Assembly: GCA_049658145.1 (NCBI GenBank)
Contig: JBASOJ010000044.1
Location: 1 to 64,000, forward strand
Reading direction: 5' to 3'
From: UBA6100 sp049658145
GTDB taxonomy: Bacteria; Actinomycetota; Coriobacteriia; Anaerosomatales; Anaerosomataceae
Length of the DNA stretch: 64,000 nt
Below are positions 1-7,492 of the stretch, piece by piece. The notes beneath the pieces were generated by a model. That model was not told the origin of the DNA. It did not search any database and worked only from the letters and a program-made list of their open reading frames with translations. A program made the position numbers and the translations under genes. Position 1 is the first letter of the stretch. Each line of letters starts with the position of its first letter.

Positions 1-162
1 TCGCGCAGCCAGCTCTACAGCCGCGCTGTCCGCGAGTACGTCGCCCGTCACTCGGAAGACGACGTGACGAGCGCCCTCGACGCTCTGTACGCGAACGAGT
101 CGGCCGATGCCGGGTTCGCGACGTCCGTCGGCAAGCGCGTGCTGGAGCGTTCAGAATGGTGA
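1..162 (+). CDS. MazE-type antitoxin, C-terminal part (cut by window start)
   Basis: Reading frame 1 is open from the window edge to TGA at 160-162 and gives 53 residues beginning SRSQLYSRAVREYVARH. This resembles the C-terminal part of CopG/MazE-like antitoxins, in which a ribbon-helix-helix or AbrB DNA-binding half precedes a toxin-binding tail. The start and DNA-binding half lie outside the window. The stop overlaps the start of the MazF-like toxin by 7 nt, the usual antitoxin-then-toxin coupling. The family assignment rests on this partner and on the tail's character rather than on a visible DNA-binding domain. Confidence 0.7.
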   Translation, partial: SRSQLYSRAVREYVARHSEDDVTSALDALYANESADAGFATSVGKRVLERSEW

Positions 163-500
163 TCTCGCAGGGCGACGTCTGGTGGGCCGATCTCGGTGAG
201 CCGGTGGGCTCCCAGCCGGGGTTCCGCCGTCCTGTGGTCGTCGTGCAGAGCGACTCGTTCAACCGGAGTCGCATCGCCACTGTCGTCTGTGTGCCCCTCA
301 CGAGCAACCTGCGCCTGGCGGACGCCCCGGGCAACGTGCTGCTCGAGGGCAGCGCCACCGGGCTCAAGAACGACTCTGTAGCCAACGTGTCCCAGCCGGT
401 GACGCTCGACAGGGCGTCGCTCACCGAGCGCGTCGGCCGTCTCCCGTCGGGCAAGCTGGATCTGGTTCTCTACGGGATAGACGTGGTCCTGAGCAGGTGA
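156..500 (+). CDS. mazF: MazF/PemK-type endoribonuclease toxin
   Basis: 114 aa, the usual MazF length. The family landmarks are visible: an N-terminal GDVWWADLGEPVGSQPGFRRPVVVV strand region (the G-x-R-RP-V-V-V block that forms the RNA-binding groove), a VCVPLTSN strand with the conserved Thr-Ser, a D-SVANVSQP block and the C-terminal helix. MazF enzymes cleave mRNA at short single-stranded motifs. The ATG lies inside the last codons of the upstream antitoxin, so translation is probably coupled. It sits in an accessory region with a second toxin-antitoxin pair 1.1 kb away. Confidence 0.9.
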   Translation: MVISQGDVWWADLGEPVGSQPGFRRPVVVVQSDSFNRSRIATVVCVPLTSNLRLADAPGNVLLEGSATGLKNDSVANVSQPVTLDRASLTERVGRLPSGKLDLVLYGIDVVLSR

Positions 501-642
501 CGGGGCGTCTGGCCAGCGCTTCCAGACAGACGGCGCGCCCGTGCGCGGTAGACTCGGGCAGGGAAGTGGGGCGGGGGGCGCTTCAGCTCACGCCCAAAGA
601 CGTTCCGAAACACGTTAGACCGAACTTGGCTTTGGGGGTCGA

Positions 643-1500
643 GTGCCTTTCAATCATCAGCGACTGACAGGCCTCGTCCGTCCGGTGCTCGGTCCCCTGG
701 TGAGACGCCTGCGTCGCGAAGCCCAGTGGCTGCCGCTTCGACGGTCACTCGCCCATGAGCGTATCGCAGAACCGCTACCCCACGTTGCCGCGCGCCACCA
801 CACACCGCTGATTCGGGTGCTAGCCGGGGTCGACCCCGTCCTTCAACGCAACAAAGTCGTCAACTTGCGTCTCGCGGTCGACAGGCTCGATGGGGTCCTG
901 CTCAAGCCCGGACAGACGCTCTCGTTCTGGAGACTGGTGGGACCGCCTCGCGCCCGCCGTGGCTTTGTCGACGGCCTCGTGCTGGATCACGGGCATGTCT
1001 CCGTGGGAATCGGTGGAGGTCTTTGCCAGCTCACTAATCTGATCTTCTGGATGACGCTCCACACGCCGCTTGAGGTGCGTGAGCGATGGCGGCACAGCTA
1101 CGATGTGTTCCCTGATAGCAGCAGGTCGCAGCCCTTTGGCAGTGGTGCCACCTGCGCCTGGCCTTCACTCGACCTGCAGATCGCCAACCCCACTGGCACC
1201 ACCTTTCGATTGGGCTTGGCAGTTGGCGAGAGCGACCTTATAGGTGAATGGACCTGCGAGACCTCGCCGCAGGTCGTATACGTGATCGAGGAACGTAATC
1301 ATCGGTTCACCCACGAGGCGCCAGGTGCCTACTTCCGGCACAACGAGTTGTGGCGTGTCGAACGGTCAATCCGTAACGGCTCAGTTGTTGAGCGGATGAT
1401 TGCGGAGAATCACGCTCTCGTGATGTATGAGCCGTTCCTTGGCCCGGCAACAAGCCAGGTCATCGGGCTGAGAAGCGCTTCCCGACGCGCCAAGCGGTAA
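643..1500 (+). CDS. VanW family protein
   Basis: 285 aa from a GTG start preceded by a GGGGG stretch. The centre carries the VanW domain: a block reading LKPGQTLSFWRLVGPP, then RRGFVDGLVL, then GIGGGLCQLTNLIFW, the most conserved signature of the family, and a later HSYDVFPDSSRSQPFGSGATCAW segment (given here only as a position marker, residues about 147-169). VanW is named after an accessory gene of vancomycin-resistance clusters, but its biochemical role is unknown and it occurs widely without van genes. No van regulators or ligases are present here. No signal peptide or membrane segment is evident. Confidence 0.85.
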   Translation: MPFNHQRLTGLVRPVLGPLVRRLRREAQWLPLRRSLAHERIAEPLPHVAARHHTPLIRVLAGVDPVLQRNKVVNLRLAVDRLDGVLLKPGQTLSFWRLVGPPRARRGFVDGLVLDHGHVSVGIGGGLCQLTNLIFWMTLHTPLEVRERWRHSYDVFPDSSRSQPFGSGATCAWPSLDLQIANPTGTTFRLGLAVGESDLIGEWTCETSPQVVYVIEERNHRFTHEAPGAYFRHNELWRVERSIRNGSVVERMIAENHALVMYEPFLGPATSQVIGLRSASRRAKR

Positions 1501-1614
1501 GCTGTGAAGGGAAGTCAGTGGCGCGCGGTTGATGCGCAAATGCGGTAGACCGAATCCCCGAGATCCGTCGCGTGTCGAGCCGCTTGCAGATCTCACTAGT
1601 AGCGCTTGACGTGC

Positions 1615-1893
1615 ATGATCGTCTCATTCAAAGACGCTGAGACCGAGAAGCTGGCCCGGGGCACCCGCGTGCGCCGGTTCGTGAACATCGAATCGGTCGC
1701 GAGGCGCAACCTCCGGCAACTCGAGATCGCGGGCGTGCTCGATGATCTTCGGGTGCCGCCGGGTAGCAGACTCGAGGCGCTCAAGGGTGACCGCGCAGGC
1801 CAGCACAGCATCCGGGTGAACGATCAGTTCCGCATCTGTTTCCGGTGGACGCAGGCCGGACCCGAAGACGTAGAGATCGTGGACTACCACTAG
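1615..1893 (+). CDS. higB: HigB/RelE-type toxin
   Basis: 92 aa from ATG 1615 (a TTG at 1606 would add three residues). The protein begins MIVSFKDAETEKLARG and ends with FRICFRWTQAGPEDVEIVDYH, the RelE-superfamily HigB pattern in which the closing D-Y-H and the basic core (LKGDRAGQHSIRVNDQ) form the ribosome-dependent mRNA-cleaving site. The gene order toxin-then-antitoxin, with only a few bases to the next gene, is the characteristic higBA arrangement, opposite to the mazEF-like pair upstream. Confidence 0.9.
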   Translation: MIVSFKDAETEKLARGTRVRRFVNIESVARRNLRQLEIAGVLDDLRVPPGSRLEALKGDRAGQHSIRVNDQFRICFRWTQAGPEDVEIVDYH

Positions 1894-1899
1894 GACGTG

Positions 1900-2223
1900 A
1901 TGATCATGACCAAGCTCAAACCAGTCAGCCCGGGCGAGCTCCTCTCGGAGGAGTTCCTGAAGCCCATGGGCATCTCGCAGTACCGTCTCGCCAAGGAGAT
2001 CGGCGTTCCGGCGCAGCGCATCGGCGCCATCGTGGCAGGCAAGCGCGCCATCACCGCTGATGCCGACCTGCGTCTCTGCAGGTTCTTCGGGCTGTCGGAC
2101 GGCTACTGGCTCCGTGCTCAGGCCGCATACGACACGGAGATCGCCCAAGACGAGCTTCGCGATACGCTGAAGCACATCAAACCGTGGTCAGGCCCCGGCC
2201 GTCAGCTGGAGCATACGGTCTGA
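1900..2223 (+). CDS. higA: HigA-type XRE family antitoxin
   Basis: 107 aa from ATG 1900; GTG 1897 and ATG 1906 are alternatives behind the same AGGA. An XRE helix-turn-helix covers roughly residues 12-65: the segment PGELLSEEFLKPMGISQ is the HigA hallmark, followed by a Q-RIGAIVAGKRAITADADLRL recognition-helix region. HigA neutralises HigB and represses its own operon. The start is 6 nt after the higB stop, so the pair is one transcription unit. Confidence 0.9.
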   Translation: MIMTKLKPVSPGELLSEEFLKPMGISQYRLAKEIGVPAQRIGAIVAGKRAITADADLRLCRFFGLSDGYWLRAQAAYDTEIAQDELRDTLKHIKPWSGPGRQLEHTV

Positions 2224-2333
2224 CCCGGGCGTCAATCCGACAACGCCGGGCACGGCGAAACTCGGGCGGGAAGCGCACGCACGCGTTGCGGGTTACGCCC
2301 AAGAACGTTGGACACAACTGCGGGGGAGCCCGC

Positions 2334-2792
2334 GTGACATCGAACAACAACGCTCGGCTCGCGGTCCTGATTGATGCGGGCAACGCTCAGGCCTCGATTC
2401 TGAGCGAGCTTCTCGCAGAAGTCTCGCGCTCCGGTGTAGCGAGCGTGGAGAGGGCGTACGGTGGTTGGACGACGCCCAATCTCAAGGGCCGGAAGGCCCA
2501 TCTTCACAAGCACGCGATTCAGCCCGTGCAGCAGTTCAGCCACACCGCTGGCAATAAAGCCACGGACTCCTCGCTCATTATCGACGCCATGGACCTATTG
2601 CACTCTGGGCAGCTGGATGGGTTTGTCCTCGTGTCTTCGGATAGCGACTTCGCTCGACTTGCGCCGCGCCTGGGGATCGGGGATGGCAGTGCCGCGAGAT
2701 GCAACCGCTGTTCGAGGACCGGCTGTCGCACGTGGTCGATCTCAAGGATCGCCACATATCCGAGGGCGACGGTGATATCGAGCGAATCCTAG
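2334..2792 (+). pseudogene. NYN-domain (PIN-like, LabA/DUF88) nuclease gene, broken after ~114 codons
   Basis: GTG 2334 follows GGGGGA at good spacing. Residues 1-114 match an NYN domain: a first Asp in VLIDAGNAQAS, a K-x-ATDSSLIIDAMDLLHSG helix, and VSSDSDFARLAPRL with the acidic metal ligands. After about 2675 the frame runs into a Cys/Arg-rich tail (RCNRCSRTGCRTW) unlike the family, which normally continues with G-x-x-V-x-G-x-G and a C-terminal winged helix. The break coincides with the start of an unrelated remnant in another frame, so a deletion or fusion junction is more likely than a simple frameshift. Confidence 0.65.
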
Positions 2793-2810
2793 AGCCCTTC
2801 TGTAACACCG
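2680..2810 (+). pseudogene. Possible sugar-phosphate isomerase/epimerase C-terminal remnant
   Basis: In the frame containing ATG 2699 the peptide reads MQPLFEDRLSHVVDLKDRHI then EGDGDIERILEPF. This resembles the last strands of xylose-isomerase-like TIM barrels, where a H-V-H-L-K-D strand is followed by a G-x-G-D-I-D-x-x-x-I-L segment. One expected metal-site His is replaced by Val. No beginning of such a gene is visible, so this would be a short relic joined to the broken NYN gene. The match is by eye over about 35 residues and is weak. Confidence 0.25.
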
Positions 2811-2924
2811 ATTGCACCGAGGCAGTGTGTTTCGAATTCGTAACCATGTGTTACAATCCTCTTGTTGGGTGTCGCCGGCGACGCAAGGTGTCCAATGTAT
2901 GTCCACAGGGAGAAAGGGGTTTTG

Positions 2925-3268
2925 ATGGGTCTGGCCGAAGGTAAGGTAGCGCTCGTCACCGGTGCGTTCCGGCGTACACCGCATCGAAGTACGGTGTGAT
3001 CGGCGTGACCAAGGCGGCCGCAGTGGAGTATGCGCAGGCCGGTATCCGGGTGAATTCAGTGTGTCCAGGTGTCATCCAGACGGCGATGGTGGAGCGGCTC
3101 GCTCCGGAAGCACCGGAGATGGAGGCCGGCCTCTTGGCGGGAACGCCGATGAGGATTCTGGGTCAGCCCGATAACATCGCTCAGGTTGCCGTGTGGCTCT
3201 GCTCAGATCGCGTTTCGTTCGTCACCGATCACTCCATGACTGTGGACGGTGGATACACCGCGCAGTAG
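2925..3268 (+). pseudogene. Short-chain dehydrogenase gene with internal deletion
   Basis: ATG 2925, preceded by GGGAGAAAGGGG, starts MGLAEGKVALVTGA, the N-terminal Rossmann strand of a classical SDR. Directly after this, in another frame from about 2966, comes PAYTASKYGVIGVTKAAAVEYA, which contains the catalytic Y-x-x-x-K and continues to a normal C-terminus (ending DGGYTAQ, TAG 3266-3268). About 135-140 codons, including the glycine-rich loop and the NNAG and Ser motifs, are missing and the two ends are out of frame. The remnant lies 33 nt upstream of an intact SDR of the same family, pointing to an old tandem pair. Confidence 0.85.
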
Positions 3269-3301
3269 CCCACCAGTGGGCGTAACTCAAGGGAGATACA
3301 G

Positions 3302-4051
3302 ATGAAGCTGCAAGACAGAGTGGCAATCGTGACCGGCGCTGGGTCGGGTATCGGTCGCGCGATAGCCGTCCTCTTCGCGAAGGAGGGCGCGAAGGTGGTC
3401 GCGGCTGACTTCAATGGAGAGACCGCTCAAGAGACGGCCAAGATGATCAAGGATGCCGGTGGAGAATCGCTGGCGGTCACAGCCGACGTCTCCAAACCCG
3501 ATGATGTCGACCGGATGGTCTCTAGCGCGGTCGAGAAGTTCGGCAAGCTGGACATCCTGTGCAACAACGCGGGCATACTCGATGGCTTCACGCCAGCTTT
3601 GGACCAAAACGATGAGCTTTGGGACCGTGTCATCAGCATCAACCTCAAGGGCGTGTTCCTGTGCTCACGTCGCGCCATTCCCGAGATGCTCAAGCAGGGC
3701 AAGGGTGCGATCGTCAATACCGCGTCCATCGCAGGACTGGTCGCAGGCGGCGGCGGAATCTCCTACACGGCATCGAAGCATGGCGTCGTAGGTATCACGC
3801 GTGCTCTTGCGGCCGAGTTCACGCCGCAGGGGATCAGGGTCAACGCGTTCTGCCCAGGCGGAATCGCGACGGGTATGACGAATGACTTGTTCAAGGACGC
3901 CGCACTGAAATCGGGGATAGAGAGCATGCCGATAGGTCGGGTCGGCCAGCCGGAGGAGATGGCCCGCGGGGCCCTCTTCCTCGCTTCGGATGACTCGAGC
4001 TTCTCCACGGGTTCACTGCTGGTCCTTGACGGCGGGTGGACCGTTCTCTAG
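3302..4051 (+). CDS. Short-chain dehydrogenase/reductase (classical SDR)
   Basis: 249 aa from ATG 3302 with AAGGGAGA upstream. It is a complete classical SDR: TGAGSGIG cofactor loop at residues 11-18, a D-V pair at 62-63, NNAG at 88-91, catalytic Asn114, Ser142, Tyr155 and Lys159 (SYTASKHG), and a C-terminal DGGW. Asp36 after the second strand (VVAADF) suggests NAD(H) rather than NADP(H). The substrate cannot be told from sequence; 3-oxoacyl-ACP reductase-like and glucose-1-dehydrogenase-like enzymes share this pattern. The truncated SDR just upstream suggests both came from a catabolic cluster that has partly decayed. Confidence 0.9.
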   Translation: MKLQDRVAIVTGAGSGIGRAIAVLFAKEGAKVVAADFNGETAQETAKMIKDAGGESLAVTADVSKPDDVDRMVSSAVEKFGKLDILCNNAGILDGFTPALDQNDELWDRVISINLKGVFLCSRRAIPEMLKQGKGAIVNTASIAGLVAGGGGISYTASKHGVVGITRALAAEFTPQGIRVNAFCPGGIATGMTNDLFKDAALKSGIESMPIGRVGQPEEMARGALFLASDDSSFSTGSLLVLDGGWTVL

Positions 4052-4072
4052 CAGCGATGGGTCTGCCCGAAG

Positions 4073-4110
4073 AACCGGAGTCGAGGACAGCCTGATCCTC
4101 GACTCCGGTT
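4073..4110 (+). terminator. Strong inverted repeat after the SDR gene
   Basis: A perfect 15-bp stem (AACCGGAGTCGAGGA, 4073-4087, against 4096-4110) closes an 8-nt loop 21 nt after the SDR stop. A short TTC follows rather than a long U tract, so it is terminator-like but could also be bidirectional or processing-related. Confidence 0.7.
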
Positions 4111-4385
4111 TCGCATGTGCGCGGTACGGCAAGAACGATGACGTTCAGGCCGCGCCTCCTACACGCTGGGTGACGCCGAGTTCGGGCCCCGTGGCGACCC
4201 GTGGGCGACATCCACGAGAACCCTTGCGGGCAAGGTTTTTCATGCGTGCCGGAGTGAATCGAGGGGCGTTCCAACGAGCCACCCGAGGATGGGGACATCG
4301 CCGTTCGCAGGGCCGACGCTGATGTACCGCGGGAAAGCGGAAGGTGCGGGGCGGATCCTGCAGGAGACCTGGCCGCGCTAGCTCA
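4111..4385. other. Intergenic stretch with a second hairpin
   Basis: No credible gene is seen in either strand between the SDR terminator and the convergent Fic-like gene. The only structure noticed is the hairpin at 4222-4240 listed separately. Confidence 0.5.
4222..4240 (+). terminator. Rho-independent terminator-like hairpin
   Basis: CCTTG (4222-4226), loop CGGG, CAAGG (4231-4235), then five T residues (4236-4240). The stem is short but the U tract is clear in the plus-strand transcript. It probably backs up the hairpin at 4073-4110. Confidence 0.55.
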
Positions 4386-5681
4386 TCAGCCCTCGCTGTG
4401 GCCCTCGATGCGTGACTTCAAGTCCGATGCGGGACGGAAGACGAACGACTTCCCGTGGGTCTCCCGCTGCAGGAAGCCGGCGCTCTCCAGGCCTAGCAGG
4501 TCCTGACGTGCCGTGGCGTAGGCGATGCCATGCATCTTGCGGTGCGCGTCGATGCGGTATTCCCGGTCGGGTCTGCGGATAGCCTCGTCAAGGATGGCTC
4601 GCTGACGATCGTTGATATGCGGGTGGTGCCTGAGGATTGCCGAGACGCGGTCGTCGTGCTCCTTGCTTTCGGCCACGAGGACCTCGAATCGCGCGAGTTC
4701 GTCCATGAGCAGCTGCAGGAACACCGACTGCCCGGTGGTGATGTCCATTCCTTCGCCGCAATCGGGGTCCAGTTCGAGCGGTCGTGAGACTACCTGTGGC
4801 GGGTGGATCGTGCCGTCCTCCCACGCACGCCAGATTGCGGCGAACGGGAGGTAGACGAGCACCGGGTAGCCGGCCCTGCGCAGGAACAGGCGGCGGATCT
4901 GCAGCTCGACCAAGGCGTTGCAGGCCGGTAGCGGTCTGAAGTCCCAGAAGATGTGCGCCATGCTCGTAGCTATGAAGAGGGGATGGATGAACGGGTCCGT
5001 GTTCTCCCCGCGCGCCATCCGGCAGATCGTTCCCATCGCAATGTCCGGGTCCGAGTACGGGCTGCCCACCACGACCAGGTCGCGCTCGTACGGCACGGCG
5101 TCGAGCGGTCCGACTCCCTCGCTCACGCGCTCGTACATCTCTTCGATGAGTCCCATCGTGATCTGCCGGTGCGCATAGCGGTCCAGGTCGTAGAGTAACT
5201 CCTGGCTGTTGAGCAGCACGCGCTCGGCAGGGCTGGCCGGCGGACGCCCGCGGAGCAACAGGGCACGGACATCCTCGTAGCGCGTGTGGATCCCATCGCG
5301 CCACGCCGCAGCGAGAAGCTCTTCGACGAGCGGCTGCACCAACAGGTAGCGGCTCGTTCGCTCGGAGATGACCTGGTCGAGCGGAGAGCCGCTCTTGCAT
5401 CGCGCATCGAGCTGGGCGAGCCGGGTCGCCATCGTCTGCGTGTTCGAGTACCAGATAGTGTTCTCGCGAACATGATACGAGCGCCACGGCAGTACGATCG
5501 CTGTCTGCCGCCGGATCGCGGTGAGGATCGCCCACGTCTCGTCCGCGGTATAGCCCTCGGGCATCGGCATCTGTTGGAACACCTTGAAGGGGAGCGCATC
5601 GCGGCTCGACTCGTGGCGCAGCGCGGTGAAGGCGCTGTCATGCAGCAGCGCAAGGATCTCGTCGGCACGATTCTCGGCCAT
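4386..5681 (-). CDS. Divergent Fic-fold protein with eroded Fic motif
   Basis: 431 aa. The domain order follows Fic proteins: an N-terminal helical region, a SERTSRYLLVQPLVEELLAAA helix (residues about 105-125) where Fic proteins carry their inhibitory S-x-x-x-E-G motif, a core around HPLFIATSMAHIFWDFRPLP, and a C-terminal winged helix (INDRQRAILDEAI, then ATARQDLLGLESAGFL). In active Fic enzymes the core reads H-x-F-x-D-G-N-G-R-x-x-R. Here it is H-I-F-W-D-F-R-P-L-P-A-C, so His, Phe and Asp are kept but the phosphate-binding G-N-G-R is lost. The inhibitory Glu is also absent (RDG for IEG). It is probably not a standard AMP transferase; the C-terminal winged helix suggests a DNA-binding or regulatory role. 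Start ATG 5681 has AAAGGAG upstream. The family call is by pattern only. Confidence 0.6.
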   Translation of the reverse strand: MAENRADEILALLHDSAFTALRHESSRDALPFKVFQQMPMPEGYTADETWAILTAIRRQTAIVLPWRSYHVRENTIWYSNTQTMATRLAQLDARCKSGSPLDQVISERTSRYLLVQPLVEELLAAAWRDGIHTRYEDVRALLLRGRPPASPAERVLLNSQELLYDLDRYAHRQITMGLIEEMYERVSEGVGPLDAVPYERDLVVVGSPYSDPDIAMGTICRMARGENTDPFIHPLFIATSMAHIFWDFRPLPACNALVELQIRRLFLRRAGYPVLVYLPFAAIWRAWEDGTIHPPQVVSRPLELDPDCGEGMDITTGQSVFLQLLMDELARFEVLVAESKEHDDRVSAILRHHPHINDRQRAILDEAIRRPDREYRIDAHRKMHGIAYATARQDLLGLESAGFLQRETHGKSFVFRPASDLKSRIEGHSEG

Positions 5682-5710
5682 GCTCGTCTACACTCCTTTG
5701 CAGCGTGACG

Positions 5711-5732
5711 CGTGTCATCAATTCGTGTCATC
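5711..5732. repeat. Direct repeat CGTGTCATC x2 upstream of the Fic-like gene
   Basis: CGTGTCATC occurs at 5711-5719 and 5724-5732, spaced 13 bp start to start, 30-50 bp upstream of the ATG of the minus-strand Fic-like protein. It is in the right place to be an operator, possibly for that protein's own winged helix. Confidence 0.4.
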
Positions 5733-5969
5733 CGACTATCAAATCCTGATACTCACTTGTGGCGAGCGATCGTCCGCGACTGATGTTGCCTGAACCCGGT
5801 GCGCTGAGCAGCGAGAATGCGCGGGCGTTCGCAACGGCCTGATTATCAATCTTCGCACATATGACTATCGCATGTTTCGATATTGACAGCTACGGCCCTA
5901 TTAGGTCGAGAATTGCGAGTAGGGCGCGAGAAAGATGCCCTGCGTCCGGTCTCCGTTCCAGGAAGGGAC

Positions 5970-5981
5970 CCGGTATACCGG
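5970..5981. promoter_or_regulatory. Palindrome CCGGTATACCGG upstream of nuoA
   Basis: A perfect 12-bp palindrome about 90 bp before nuoA. It may be a repressor or activator site for the nuo operon; no regulator is identifiable. Confidence 0.3.
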
Positions 5982-6069
5982 TCGAAGGGCCCCCGGCATC
6001 GGGTCTTCGATCTGACAACGGTCGTCTCGCGTCGGCTCCAGGGCTGCCGCCTACGCGAGGCACCACGAA

Positions 6070-6447
6070 ATGAATAGGGGTGAGGAAGTGGGTTCTTCGC
6101 AGAACCTCATGTTCGTGTTAGGGCTGCTCACGGCCACGCTCGGATTCATCGGAATGGTGATCGGGTTGGGGGGCGTGCTCGCTCCGAAGCGGCCCTCACG
6201 CCAGAAGAACCTTCCGTATGAGTGCGGCATGGAGCAGGCGGGCCAGCCACACGCTGCCTTCAATGTGCGCTTCTCGACGATCGCGCTGCTCTTCGTCCTC
6301 TTCGACGCAGAGTCGATCCTGCTCTTCGCGGTCGCGACGCGCCTTCATGGATCCGTTGCCGGCCTCATAGAGGCCGCCGCCTTCACGGCGTTCCTTGCCT
6401 TCGGCCTCTTCTACGCATGGAAGAAGGGAGCGCTGCAATGGCACTGA
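6070..6447 (+). CDS. nuoA: NADH-quinone oxidoreductase subunit A
   Basis: 125 aa from ATG 6070; GTG 6088 is a good alternative because AGGGGTGAGG lies just before it. Three membrane helices, with the hallmark loop PYECGMEQAG containing the conserved Cys after helix 1, then NVRFSTIALLFVLFDAES with the acidic residues of helix 2. NuoA helps form the quinone-site loop of complex I together with NuoH and NuoD. First gene of an eleven-gene operon; its end overlaps nuoB by 10 nt. Confidence 0.95.
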   Translation: MNRGEEVGSSQNLMFVLGLLTATLGFIGMVIGLGGVLAPKRPSRQKNLPYECGMEQAGQPHAAFNVRFSTIALLFVLFDAESILLFAVATRLHGSVAGLIEAAAFTAFLAFGLFYAWKKGALQWH

Positions 6448-7019
6448 TCGACGACCTCGGGAAGTCCCTGGATGGCATGTCGGGGGGGAGCGTCATTCTG
6501 ACCTCCATTGACGCGCTGTTCGACTGGAGCCGTGGCCGCTCGCTATGGGCGCAGCCGATGGGCACCGCCTGCTGCGCGATGGAGCTCATCGCGGCCTCGT
6601 TCTCCAAGTTCGACTTCGATCGTCACGGAACGTTCCCGCGGGCTGACCCGCGCTCGGTGGACGTGATGATCGTGGCGGGGACCATCACCCGGAAGATGGC
6701 GCCGGCGGTCGTGCGAGTCTGGGAGCAGATGGCCGAGCCCCGCTACTGCATCGCAATGGGCAACTGCACGGTCTCCGGCGGGATCTTCTACTACGACACG
6801 TACTCGGTCATGCCTGGCGTGGACTCGTTCCTGCCGGTGGACGTGTACCTTCCGGGCTGCCCGCCGCGCCCCGAGGCGCTTCAGGATGCTGCACTGCAGC
6901 TGCGTGCCAAGATCAGCAACCATTCCATCGCCGAAGGGCGCGTATACGAGCACAAGCTCCTGCTGCCCACTTCGGCGGACCAGGCTGTCGTACCGGCTGG
7001 AGGGGGTGAGCGAGCGTGA
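6438..7019 (+). CDS. nuoB: NADH-quinone oxidoreductase subunit B
   Basis: 193 aa from ATG 6438, which lies inside the end of nuoA. The four ligands of the terminal [4Fe-4S] cluster N2 are present: Cys45-Cys46 (GTACCAMEL), Cys110 (MGNC) and Cys141 (LPGCPPRPE). NuoB passes electrons to quinone in the peripheral arm of complex I. It is preceded by the cytoplasmic face contact MALIDDLGKSLD rather than a long extension. The stop overlaps the nuoC GTG by 4 nt. Confidence 0.97.
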   Translation: MALIDDLGKSLDGMSGGSVILTSIDALFDWSRGRSLWAQPMGTACCAMELIAASFSKFDFDRHGTFPRADPRSVDVMIVAGTITRKMAPAVVRVWEQMAEPRYCIAMGNCTVSGGIFYYDTYSVMPGVDSFLPVDVYLPGCPPRPEALQDAALQLRAKISNHSIAEGRVYEHKLLLPTSADQAVVPAGGGERA

Positions 7020-7477
7020 CGAACGAGGAGTTGAAGGACCGCATTCACGCAGCGATCCCCGACCTCACCCTCGGGGAGTCCGCGGACGCGGCTGATGTGA
7101 TCGTCAGTGTCGACGCGTCCGGGCTGCACGCGGTGGTCGCGAAGCTGCAGGGCGTCGGTTTCGACCAGCTCGAGATGGTGACCGCGGTGGACCGCGGTGA
7201 GCAGTTCGAACTGGTGTACATCCTTCATTCGCTCGGGATGAAGGCCGCAGTGTGGGTGAAGTCGTTCGTGCCGAGAGACGCCGCGAAGATCGCGTCGGTC
7301 ACCGACCTGTACTCGGGCGCGAATTGGCCCGAACGCGAGGTCTTCGACCTCTTCGGTATCGAATTCGACGGGCATCCGGACATGCGCCGCATCATGCTGC
7401 CGCTCGATTTCGTGGGCAGCCCGCTGCGCAAGGACTACACGGACCCGAACATCATCCCCCGTCCCGACTACATCTAG
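7016..7477 (+). CDS. nuoC: NADH-quinone oxidoreductase subunit C
   Basis: 153 aa, a short stand-alone NuoC (30-kDa-type) subunit, not fused to NuoD. The C-terminal signature is clear: SVTDLYSGANWPEREVFDLFGIEF, then MLPLDFVGSPLRKDYTDPN. GTG 7016 has GGAGGGGGTGA upstream and overlaps the nuoB stop (GTGA). It is a structural subunit of the quinone-reducing module. Confidence 0.95.
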   Translation: MTNEELKDRIHAAIPDLTLGESADAADVIVSVDASGLHAVVAKLQGVGFDQLEMVTAVDRGEQFELVYILHSLGMKAAVWVKSFVPRDAAKIASVTDLYSGANWPEREVFDLFGIEFDGHPDMRRIMLPLDFVGSPLRKDYTDPNIIPRPDYI

Positions 7478-7492
7478 AGGAGGTGTGACGAT

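Larger units (their letters stand above)
5682..6069. other. Divergent intergenic region between the Fic-like gene and nuoA
   Basis: 388 nt with no convincing gene, less GC-rich than its flanks near 5720-5900. It must hold the promoters of both the minus-strand Fic-like gene and the nuo operon. A TTGACA at 5883-5888 could be a -35 for nuo, but no good -10 at 17 nt follows. A 9-bp direct repeat (5711-5732) and a 12-bp palindrome (5970-5981) are listed separately. Confidence 0.6.

Noticed and set aside
601..620. Integron attC-like GTTAGAC (614-620) and GTTGGAC (2307-2313) near toxin-antitoxin genes
   Set aside because: The complementary left arms (RYYYAAC with matching inner boxes) were not found, and no integrase is present in the window.
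643..1500. Vancomycin-resistance cluster because of VanW
   Set aside because: No ligase, dehydrogenase, dipeptidase or VanRS genes adjacent; VanW domains are common elsewhere.
2293..3286. Inverted 10-mer GTTACGCCCA flanking the decayed genes
   Set aside because: One 10-bp match within 1 kb is expected by chance at this GC content; no further terminal structure.
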